Assembly (NCBI GenBank): GCA_032718475.1
Contig: JAUCBJ010003776.1
Location: 1 to 26,169 of the forward strand
Origin: Nemertoderma westbladi
Lineage: Eukaryota > Xenacoelomorpha > Nemertodermatida > Nemertodermatidae
DNA: 26,169 nt
Reading direction: 5' to 3'
Shown here in pieces: positions 18,421 through 26,169 of the stretch (positions are counted from its first letter, which is position 1; each line of letters opens with the position of its first letter). The notes beneath the pieces were generated by a model. It searched no databases and was not told where the DNA came from. It saw only the letters and a program-made list of their open reading frames with translations. A program made the translations under genes and the position numbers.

Positions 18421-18551
18421 TGTAACCAATGATCTAAAAGGAGAGCCTAACCAAGTAAAATTAATTTGTTCTAGAATATGCAATATTTAAATGGAGTCGA
18501 AAGAATATTTATTAATATACATTTGTATGAAAATAATAAGAAGAAAAACTA

Positions 18552-18892
18552 AGAAATATTGCTAACATTATTAAAAATACGAACAAAGAAGAATTATTTC
18601 AACATTAATAAAAATATAAAAACAGAAGAATGCAGAAATATTGCTAACATTATTAAAAATACGAACAAAGAAGAATTATTTCAACATTAATAAAAATATA
18701 AAAACAGAAGAATGCAGAAATATTGCTAACATTATTAAAAATACGAACAAAGAAGAATTATTTCAACATTAATAAAAATATAAAAACAGAAGAATGCAGA
18801 AATATTGCTAACATTATTAAAAATACGAACAAAGAAGAATTATTTCAACATTAATAAAAATATAAAAACAGAAGAATGCAGAAATATTGCTA
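18552..18892. repeat. 82-bp tandem array, four identical full units
   Basis: AGAAATATTGCTAACATT begins at 18552, 18634, 18716 and 18798, with a partial fifth unit at 18880. The spacing is exactly 82 bp and the units appear identical by eye, which implies very recent expansion or homogenisation. The array lies 77 bp past the stop codon of the 18969-19718 ORF. Confidence 0.95.
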
Positions 18893-18968
18893 CTGATCTC
18901 TATAATACTCCCTCAAATCTATGATGCTCTATTCCTATATTTAAACATAATATGTAATATAAAAAAAT

Positions 18969-19718
18969 TCATTTCCCCTTTTTGAGTTTTCTCACAACAT
19001 TATAACGCTTATAACGCTCAATGTTTTTGAGTTTTTTCTCACGTTCGTATTCGTCTAGAACAGATAGTTCATCGGAGTAGGGGCACCAAATATTAATAGC
19101 GTCAAATCCTGATCCGATGAAGCGATGATATTGTCTCCCTGGAATAGACGTGGCAGTTGCCATAAAGGTATAGCAAATGGGGCATCGCCGTTTTCCTTTC
19201 ATTGGAGCATCAGGTTGTAAATTTAGCTCGTGTAGCTTCTTCCCAGCACGGTCAATACGCGATTGGTCAACGGGATTAGGAGGAATAACACATTTCCTCT
19301 TTTTTGGAACTGGGGAAACAGCCTCTACGGAAGACTTAAATGCTTCTTCTATACCCACCGTTAAAAAGGCCGTATCTTGGGAGATTTCCGGAGAGGCAAA
19401 TTTCATTGAAAATGAAACTTGCGCTTCCTCACACTCCGTAGCTCCCTCCGTCAGTTTAGTGGCTAAAGTTTTAACCACTTCCATCGACTGTTTGTTTACA
19501 AGTCCATATGTCAACGTGACATTTCTTTCTTTTTGTTTTTTCAGTAACCAGTTTTTAGCTAGTGAAAATGAAACTGGCCAAACACATGGAGGAGTAGATT
19601 TAGTTTGACGGGCTTCCTCGACTTTATTATTGCAAGTTTCCTGGTACATTGTCAGGGCCTTCTTTATCATCGTTACACCAGAAGTGGTTGCTGATATAGA
19701 GTTAAATAGTTGATCCAT
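18969..19718 (-). CDS. Orphan ORF, nuclear protein with a small Cys/His cluster
   Basis: This intact 249-residue frame is not recognised as a named family. The N-terminus is helical (SISATTSGVTMIKKALTMYQ). The middle carries TYGLVNKQSMEVVKTLATKL. A PVPKKRKCV segment is very close to the SV40-type monopartite nuclear localisation signal. Near the C-terminus, RRCPICYTF...GRQYHRF...IWCPYSDE offers two Cys, a His and another Cys that could bind zinc. The end is Lys/Glu/Tyr-rich (EREKKLKNIERYKRY). It overlaps the upstream frame 19673-20188 by 46 bp in a different phase, so the two may be one ancestral protein split by an indel. Location next to a Helitron Rep-like fragment suggests an element-borne gene (inference). 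Confidence 0.5.
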   Translation of the reverse strand: MDQLFNSISATTSGVTMIKKALTMYQETCNNKVEEARQTKSTPPCVWPVSFSLAKNWLLKKQKERNVTLTYGLVNKQSMEVVKTLATKLTEGATECEEAQVSFSMKFASPEISQDTAFLTVGIEEAFKSSVEAVSPVPKKRKCVIPPNPVDQSRIDRAGKKLHELNLQPDAPMKGKRRCPICYTFMATATSIPGRQYHRFIGSGFDAINIWCPYSDELSVLDEYEREKKLKNIERYKRYNVVRKLKKGK

Positions 19719-20188
19719 ATTCCCTCCATATCAGCATTAAAATCTGGCGGAACGACCTGACCAGTCCCAGCCATGTGCCGTTTCTGCTGAACATTACGAG
19801 GCACTGACTTACCTGGAGGCACATGTGTAGATTGCGAAAGCCATGTTGGAGTGGCTGGGATAGATCGTTTTGCAATGATGACTGATGATGGCGCCAATGA
19901 TGAAGTTACAATTATCGGTAGTTCCTGGGTCTGCGGTATTAAGTCTGGTTGATCAGTTGCAACGGTAACTGGCGATTCCCTGAACTCACTTGAATTTGTA
20001 CTGTACCCAGAGGGAGATGGCAAATAATAGTGTTTATTTGAATCGAATATAATGGAGTCTGACGTGCCAGTACCTGGGTATGGAACTTCAACTCCAGGAC
20101 AAGGAGCAGCGGAAACTTCCTTGCTTTTCAGAACTTTCCTTCCATGTCTGGTGACCAACTCTGTTGCTTCGAAAATGTCTGGTTCCAA
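19673..20188 (-). CDS. Orphan ORF, Pro/Ser/Thr-rich, likely 5' part of the same protein
   Basis: The 171-residue frame is rich in Pro, Ser and Thr and looks largely disordered. It includes EPDIFEATELVTRHGRKVLK at the start and PTWLSQSTHVPPGKSVPRN later. The coding-like part ends around ADMEG, exactly where the downstream frame starts with Met-Asp-Gln. Its last ~17 residues read through the overlap and are probably not native. The frame also appears open slightly upstream (RYDISELEP), so the Met at 20188 need not be the start. There is no homology call. The two frames are probably one gene with a frameshift, or less likely overlapping ORFs. Confidence 0.4.
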   Translation of the reverse strand: MEPDIFEATELVTRHGRKVLKSKEVSAAPCPGVEVPYPGTGTSDSIIFDSNKHYYLPSPSGYSTNSSEFRESPVTVATDQPDLIPQTQELPIIVTSSLAPSSVIIAKRSIPATPTWLSQSTHVPPGKSVPRNVQQKRHMAGTGQVVPPDFNADMEGIWINYLTLYQQPLLV

Positions 20189-20225
20189 TTCTGAAATATC
20201 GTATCGACCAGGAAATCGCTGTCAT

Positions 20226-20864
20226 TTAACATGTTTTTAACATGTCCGCAGGTTGTTCTTTGCTGAACTGCAGCCAATGGAGTACGTAATGTACAGTGTG
20301 CACCCACACTCTGAGCAATACAACACCCCATGGAACAAGTTGAAACTTGTAGTCCTCTGTATGGCCGTATTTACATTTGATGGCATTGTTAAAGGGCGCC
20401 ATACCGGGTGTCTCACTGTCATTACAAGTCAATGTAATAAAGTAGGTCCAGGGCCCGTCCAGAGCGGCCAGTTCGTTGACCTTTTTTCGAGAATCGATCT
20501 CGCTGAAGTTTAATTTATTTTCCCTCATCCCAATACTTACTTTATTTAAGTTTAAAAATTCTAGACTGTGGTTTAGTACTAAGGATACAGAGTTGTTATT
20601 GAGTTGCATGTTGAGTAAAATATCGAATGTAAAATCTAAATAAGCAAGTAGTTTTGATGTTACACTCCCACCACATAATCGTACCTCCAGTCGGTCGGAG
20701 AGAGAAGCGAGACCACGCTTGTTTTGATTTCTATTAGAATACAGAACCAAAAGGAGTGCACCTAATATAGAAATATCCTCCCTGGCAAAATAAAAAATAA
20801 TGGGAAATAAAAAGGCCTCGGGAAATAGCAATCCATCAGCACTTAGCGAAGTAATGTGACTGAC
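20226..20864 (-). pseudogene. Helitron-like Rep N-terminal fragment
   Basis: The frame is open from 20864 and contains LLFPEAFLFPIIFYF, RGLASLSDRLEVRL and LDGPWTYFITLTCNDSETPG. This order, a FPEA-x-LFP opening, a phage-like SLSD helix and then a hydrophobic strand with FITLTC, is characteristic of the N-terminal Rep segment of animal Helitron-like proteins. The last ~60 residues of the frame (from GHTEDYKF) drift away from the family, and the HUH catalytic motif is absent. It therefore ends before the nuclease centre. It is a different lineage from the 8043-10228 remnant, to which it contributes no overlapping part. It is non-functional as it stands. Confidence 0.55.
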
Positions 20865-20929
20865 TCAGTAGGCGGTTGAAATTGGCCTGTTTGTGTGTGG
20901 CGTATTTACTATGCAAAACACCCAGATAT

Positions 20930-21125
20930 TCATTGAGTAGGATCCCCGAATTGATCCAGTGGGTCCATTACAATTTCCTCGTCGTTGATCTCGTCAACTT
21001 CCATTTCGGGATTCGAGTCGGGAGGGGAATATGTTGGAGGATTTCCAACAAAGGTATCCGTTCTGTTATTTATGGTGGCAGATCCGTGCTTGTAGCAGAG
21101 TCCGACATCACAATGTTCGTACAGT
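20930..21125 (-). other. Short acidic ORF end, unassigned
   Basis: A minus-strand frame without a clear Met reads EHCDVGLCYKHG, then a Pro-rich stretch and an acidic end (EMEVDEINDEEIVMDPLDQF), and stops at 20930-20932. The C-x3-LC-x2-H start resembles the tail of a zinc-binding domain such as those ending DDE transposases. There is too little to name it. Confidence 0.25.
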
Positions 21126-21129
21126 AGAC

Positions 21130-21759
21130 CCCACAGACACCTCTATCTTGTGGTACGGGTGCAGTCTATTTTCCAGCACATTGAACGATTCACTAAGTGC
21201 TGGTGGATGAGGTGAAACTGAGGGTGGAAACAACATTTTAGAATATTTTGTCCAGCAAATTGTGACATTTGTTTATGCTTTGTTATTAAGTTTTGATGTT
21301 GTGTTTTTTTTTGATAAAATGAGAAATGAAAAGTGAGTAAAAATATTGGATCGCTGTATATTATTGTTTAAATATTTTTTTCCCACTGTGTCCTGGAATG
21401 AAAATGTTTCGCCCCATTTAAATATGAGACCTTGCGAGTTACTGATACACTGAAGGTAATAAGTTTCATTTTTCATTCATCAATTCTTCTAAATGCTCAC
21501 TGATCACCTCACAATCATAAATATGCTTGTAAATGCTTTTGGATCATAATGAACAAGGAGGGCAATCATATAAATAGTTTCAATAGATTATCAAGATTGG
21601 ATTTATTTATTATTATTATATTTATTAGTATTATTTATTTATTGCATAGTTATAATAAAACAATGTAACTGTACCTAAATAGTGTATGATTTCATCACAA
21701 AGTTCTGTATCTGTACACTGTAGTCTGTAGGTACAGCCTATTGGCAACAAATGTATGGG
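21130..21759. other. No supported gene
   Basis: This is AT-rich DNA with TTATTTATTATTATTATATT near 21605. A pogo terminal repeat was sought here and not found. Confidence 0.4.
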
Positions 21760-23036
21760 GTGGGGTGTCTTCCTCATAAGAGTCTGGCGGCACGCAATCG
21801 CCACAGTAGCAGTAAGAGGTATAAGCGCCTCAGAAGGAAGGACCTTTCCCTTTGGTACCGCACTCTTATCAATTGGATATAATCCAGTTTTTCGGAATAA
21901 TATTCTCAGGTTTTCCAATGAAGGCTTCTATGAAGAGGAGTTTCAAAAGCGTCGGAAATGTCGGCTTCTGGACCGTTTTTTTTGCCGGGATTCACGGTAG
22001 AAGTCGCTAAGTATCTTATACCAGGTTTTTTTGGCAGGTCCGTAACATGCAACATCTAGAGGCTGCAGGCACACAGTGTGAACTCCTTCTTCCCTAGCCT
22101 TAGCTGTGGTTTGATAAGTGAGATGCGACCCATGGCCGTCAAAGAAGATAACAATTGCTTTGATCTTCTTCTCATATTTCAGAAGTATATCTTCGAACCA
22201 CGTTTCAAAAATGAAGTCTCCCATCCAGCCACTCCCACGCACGCTATAGCTTGTATTCTCTGGCCCCCCAATAACCCAAGAGTCCATAACTTGATTTCCC
22301 TTTCCTTTATACACCACATATGGTGGCATATACTCCCCAGATGCACTACCGCAGAAAAGAACAGTATACATGGTCTTACTGTCTTACCCTCACTAGGAAC
22401 CAAAAACTGTGCATCTTTGCTACCTCGGCGGTTGAAACACTTTCGAGCTTTCGGATCCAGGGCAAGACCAATTTCGTCCAGATTGAAGAAACGCCCTGGT
22501 CTATCAGCTATATCAAGCTTAACTACAAAGATCATGTACCATGTGGAAGAAGCCATCGATTAAGCCTTTTGCCCTGGCTACGGTAACATACTCAGGCTTT
22601 CTTTCACTAATTCATTGCTTCCATCTAGTTTTAAAGCTGATCAGCCAGTCGTGATCTCAACAAAGCAAGTTGTTTCTACAGTTTGTTCAAGATAAGACGT
22701 GACAAAAGTGGCTAGCACATTTGGTTCAAGTGGCCAGCCTAGATCTCCTAAGAATTCTAGTGCAGAAACTAAATATTCCTCAATCTCACGACTCAGTTCA
22801 GTTGGTCGACCTGCACCAAAATGATCAGTCCGACCCTTTATTGTAGGACGTTTTTTCGTACCATCCCATTTATTTGAATTCCATTGACTTAGGGTGCTTT
22901 TAGGAATACCCGTTTCTAGTGAAAGTTCTCTTAGACTCATTAGTTCGTCTTTAGATCTGTAGTGACTAATGGCCATGTCAAGGTCATCCTTAGAGTATGA
23001 TCTCGGGGGTTTCTTTCGCATGTAATGTCGAGGCAT
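21760..23036 (-). pseudogene. pogo-like (Tc1/mariner superfamily) transposase pseudogene
   Basis: The N-terminus (Met at 23036) has a psq-type helix-turn-helix (MSLRELSLETGIPKSTLSQW). A CENPB-type region follows with GAGRPTELSREIEEYL. After a frameshift the segment DWLISFKTRW and RKPEYVTVARAKG is visible near 22655-22570. After another comes NLDEIGLALDPKARK with the first catalytic Asp, then YTVLFCGSASGEY in a further frame, FFDGHGSHLTYQT with the second Asp, and LQPLDVACYGPAKKTW with the third. The usual PPHxTH-type block before QPLDV is missing, leaving 27 residues between the last two Asp. The C-terminal RILFRKTGLYPIDKSAVP is in yet another frame register (from 21918). Such transposases insert at TA. 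Terminal repeats were not located. There are multiple lesions, so it is inactive. Confidence 0.85.
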
Positions 23037-23459
23037 TGCAGCATTGATCAGAATTTATACCAGAATCCTTAATCCTCTATGTGGTAGCAGCAATAGGTCT
23101 ACAGCAATAGGTATATACTACTGCATGTATACACTACACAGGTTTGCATGTAGGCCTACCTGGTAAAAATATTGAAGGCTTGAAGACTAGGCATACTGCA
23201 ATACAGAACTGCAGTGTATGTAATAAAATCATATCATAGGGTCTGTGGGTAGCCTATTAAATCTATCTTATTGCCTTGGTCATATATCCTACTGACACTG
23301 ACAATACTAGTCACTGATATTATTATAGATTGGTATGATTAGATAAGCCTACTACTACAGTACTGGCCTACTACTGTCCGGAATTTTCCCAATGTCCGGA
23401 ATAGACCCATCCGAAATTACCCCATTATACCCTATAGGTTACAAGGTCTAAAATGATAA
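23037..23459. other. No gene; flank of the pogo remnant
   Basis: Short direct repeats are present, including GCAATAGGT twice (23089-23110) and TGTCCGGAAT twice (23376-23402). The latter could be part of a transposon end but has no partner in the window. Confidence 0.35.
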
Positions 23460-23552
23460 AAAAACGCGAGCAAAGCGAACGAAATTTTTTTATTTTAACA
23501 ATGCAAAATGGAAAAAAAATGCTAGTGAAGCGAGTGAAATTTTTTATGGCTT
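23460..23552. repeat. Imperfect direct repeat (GAGCAAAGCGAACG / TAGTGAAGCGAGTG)
   Basis: Two ~37-bp copies begin near 23462 and 23514. Each has an A-run, a GCGA-rich core and an A/T-run. Confidence 0.6.
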
Positions 23553-23741
23553 CCGTAATGTAATTACCGTATTTTTCTCATTAAATTGCAGTTTTGCACA
23601 CACTATAACTTTTTTTTACACCTCATCCGTGCACTTTATGACTTGTAATATTCTGCACAGATTCCCATGCGCTTTCGGTGGTAGACCTATTTTTCACACA
23701 ATTCTGCTCACTTGTATTTCAATTCCGCACACTTTTACCAC

Positions 23742-23795
23742 GCACTATTTCAAAACTGCTCACTATTTCAAAACTGCGCACTATTTCAAAACCGC
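23742..23795. repeat. 18-bp tandem repeat, three copies
   Basis: CACTATTTCAAAAC starts at 23743, 23761 and 23779, an 18-bp period. Short plus-strand frames here encode the repeat and are not called. Confidence 0.9.
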
Positions 23796-23978
23796 ACACA
23801 ACACGTTGCGATTTTTGCACTCCATTTGCAGCCTGGGCAGGCTGTATGCGGAGAAGGACTGGTGGACGAATTCTAAACTCCGACCAAGAAACTGCTGCCT
23901 GCATTACAATTATTTTGCTGTTGTGTTTGTGCCATTTTTTCATCCTAAACCAATATTGAACAGTTGAATGAGTATTAA

Positions 23979-25403
23979 CCCTATTACCACTGGGGTGTTT
24001 TGACCATTAGCACCACTGGGGGGGGACCGATTCGGCCCACCCACTATATTTTTGTAGTCGTCCAATGAAATCCTGAAATCCTACAAAATTTGGGCTGTTG
24101 GTGAAACAACTATAGATGAACACTACCAAACCTTAAAAAATTAAAATTTCATAAGCAGGGACTCATAATTTTGATGAAAAATAAAAGTAGTCCCAGGACA
24201 AAATTACAAAATTTTTCGTTTTCTAAAAACTAATAGTGTGGCAGTGTTGGCTAGATTTAGTAGGTTTTTCAAGACGCTGAATCGAATGTGACTATATTCC
24301 ACTTCCAAAAATTGAAGTGCATGCTATTTTTCGTGCACCTAAGAAGTGGGCGTGGCACTTCAAATTTTGAAAAATTAGATATTCAGAAAATGCCCCTAAT
24401 TTAATTATTTCAACGCATATTTATGGGTTTTCTGGGCCGCTGAATCGATTGAAAGTAATATAGAAGCCTGAAGACTGAGTGGTTCGCCATTTTTGGTGCA
24501 CCAAAATTAGGGCGTGGCACTTCAAATTTTGAAAAATACGAGATTCGGAAAATAAACCAAAATTGAAATTTTAACGAATTTATATAGGTTTTCCAGACCG
24601 CTGAATCGATTGAAAGTAATATAGAAGCCTGAAGACTTAGAAGTTAGCCATTTTTTGAAATCAAAACTTTAGTGTTTTTTCCGAATAAAGTAATTTTGAA
24701 AATTTGAAGTGCCACGCCCTAATTTTGGTGCACCGAAAATTACGTACACAAAGGATTTGAGGCTTCTATATTACTTTCAATCGATTCAGCGCTCCAGAAA
24801 ACCTATAAAATTAATTTGAAATCAAAACTTTAGTGAATTTTCCGAATCTCGTATTTTTCAAAATTTGAAGTGCCACGCCCTAATTTTGGTGCACCAAAAA
24901 TGGCGAACCACTAAGTCTTCAGGCTTCTATACTACTTTTAATCGATTCAGCGCTCCAGAAAACCAATAAAAATGCTTCGAAATCAGAACTTTAGTAAATT
25001 TTCCGAATAAAGTAATTTTGAAATTTTAAAGTGCCACGCCCTAAATTTGGTGCTCCAAAAATGACGTACCACTACACTTACATACTTGTATAGAGCATTA
25101 GAGTGATCCAAACCAATAAAAATAAATAAAAATAGCCCAAACATAAATAATTACTAAATCACGAATGACTTTGTAAAATTCGAAAATTTCAAAAAATTTG
25201 GTGCTGGAGACCAAATTTTGAGGTGGCACCCACATCGAAAAGTAGAAATCCAATTGCAACGGCGTTTTTTGCAAAAGATGCGGCATTAAATTTGGCTAAT
25301 TCTCACAAAAAATTGGGCCGGTACGTAATGTGGTTGCATAGTTACAGCAACTAAAAACTAGGAAGGGGCCGATTCGCCCCCCCCCCCCCCAGTGGTAATA
25401 GGG
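23979..25403. mobile_element. TTAA-flanked foldback element, 1425 bp, non-autonomous
   Basis: The 17-bp ends CCCTATTACCACTGGGG (23979-23995) and the exact complement (25387-25403) are flanked by TTAA (23975-23978 and 25404-25407), the piggyBac-type target. Inside, a ~161-bp unit with GGTTTTC..GCTGAATCGATTG occurs in direct orientation with starts at 24263, 24426 and 24587. It occurs inverted with ends at 24803 and 24964, plus a third, more diverged copy ending near 25125. Both arms are centred at about 24692-24695, so the single strand could fold into one very long hairpin. Each unit carries GGGCGTGGCACTTCAAATTT or its complement. No transposase is encoded. Assignment to piggyBac rests on TTAA and the CCC ends, and movement in trans is inferred. 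Confidence 0.85.
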
Positions 25404-25407
25404 TTAA

Positions 25408-26169
25408 TAAGTTAAACCCACATTCGCTGTGACCCTGTCCAATAGTGATAATTTGTAGCATTTTATTGCAATAAGTTATTTAAATACTTGTGTCATTAGG
25501 CCTACCAGTATTAAACCTTTGATATCTGAGGCATATCAGGGCATTGCATGTAATTACTAATATAAGTTAATGCAATGTCTAGTGATGGTCCAGATAATGT
25601 TCTTAAGAATTTGGTAAAAATAAAGGAAAGTCAATCCTGATTATAAAAAAGTGTTCACTTTTCAATAAACGGTACGAGATGGGTTCAACACACTTTGAAT
25701 ATAATAGTTGAAAGTGTAAATTTGTTCACGCGTATTTCACAGGGGCACCGAGGACATGGAACATACACAATATACACATGTGTGTGAGAGGTCCTCGGTT
25801 CTACTTAACTTCAGGTGAAACTTATACTATTATGGCCCTGACAGGAACAAAAAATATGTTTAATAACATATGATCCATTATTAATTAATTATTTATATAC
25901 CTTATCTGCTTCATTTAAGATCAACATTTAAACAATTATTGAATAATATTATATGTTTACATAATTTATTTTAATTTGTATGTCTGGAATATTCAAACCA
26001 TTCAATCCTAATGCTGAGCTGCCTGTATCCAATCCCATTATCGGCGCTGTATGTGGGAGGGAGCCTGGCGCATGTGTTGTGGGGCGAGCTACTGTACGAA
26101 GTAAGAGAGCCTTAGCGTAGGGGTACCATGAAATCAACCTGTCGGTCTGTCCATCTGTCGCTCTGTCTC
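25408..26169. other. No supported gene
   Basis: One notable item is ACCGAGGAC at 25747-25755 with its complement GTCCTCGGT about 35 bases later, a possible 9-bp hairpin. The final 40 bases are CTGTC-rich and the window ends inside that tract. Confidence 0.35.

Noticed and set aside
18552-18892. Regularly spaced 82-bp repeats considered as a CRISPR array
   Set aside because: The units are contiguous and identical with no unique spacers, and the DNA is eukaryotic.
19177-19608. Plus-strand 143-codon ORF
   Set aside because: It is a shadow of the minus-strand orphan ORF, with Phe/Ser-rich antisense composition.
22078-22563. Plus-strand 161-codon ORF
   Set aside because: It is antisense to the pogo transposase core, whose catalytic motifs are clear on the minus strand.
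23376-23430. TGTCCGGAAT direct repeat as right terminus of the pogo element
   Set aside because: The orientation is wrong for a right end and no inverted partner was found at 21.1-21.7 kb.
23629-23967. Two overlapping plus-strand ORFs rich in His/Phe/Lys
   Set aside because: They largely translate an 18-bp tandem repeat and its flanks.

Overview
This is animal nuclear DNA, AT-rich and almost free of ordinary host genes. It has no operons or Shine-Dalgarno sites. It does hold tRNA-derived SINEs, piggyBac, pogo and Helitron-type coding relics, minisatellites and long homopolymer runs. The mix of element families and the recurrent AGGCCT-centred motif suggest a marine invertebrate, possibly a deuterostome such as an echinoderm. 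That assignment is inference, not proof.

Layout. 1-1140 holds minisatellite-like tandem repeats and gene-free DNA. 1142-1960 (-) is an SGNH-hydrolase-like frame broken by one TGA. 2180-2757 (+) is one copy of a coding repeat whose second copy lies at 14949-15437 (-). 3181-3595 is a 43-bp tandem array split by a tRNA-derived SINE with a 12-bp target duplication. 3655-5381 (+) is a decayed transposase-like gene. A C-rich array and a GC-richer orphan island follow. 6875-7453 (-) is the best candidate for a real host gene: a compact 192-residue protein with an APLF-type FHA domain and a C-terminal PBZ-like zinc finger.

8043-10228 (-) is a frameshifted Helitron/Helentron-type segment with a Pif1-like helicase. 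10421-13301 is a complete piggyBac element: TTAA duplications, 14-bp terminal repeats, three copies of an 18-bp palindrome near the ends, and a transposase frame interrupted only by two TGA codons. It sits inside a 113-bp dispersed repeat, and an uninterrupted copy of that repeat lies at 7574-7686, so the empty site is visible in the same window.

13653-13883 is a short inverted-repeat element. 14063-15890 holds small coding relics. 15900-18550 is largely unassigned, with a second SINE near 17.8-18.0 kb. An 82-bp array (18552-18892) lies just past two overlapping orphan ORFs (18969-20188, -). These are followed by a Helitron Rep-like fragment (20226-20864, -) and a pogo-like transposase pseudogene (about 21760-23036, -). 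23979-25403 is a TTAA-flanked, 1.4-kb foldback element built from three direct and three inverted copies of a roughly 161-bp unit.

The window is mostly a nest of transposons from several superfamilies, at least two of which target TTAA, around one compact FHA/PBZ gene. No gene cluster acting as one pathway is visible. The most novel items are the mini-APLF gene with its altered PBZ finger, the foldback element, the orphan ORF pair with an SV40-like NLS, and the unclassified transposase-like family at 3.7-5.4 kb.
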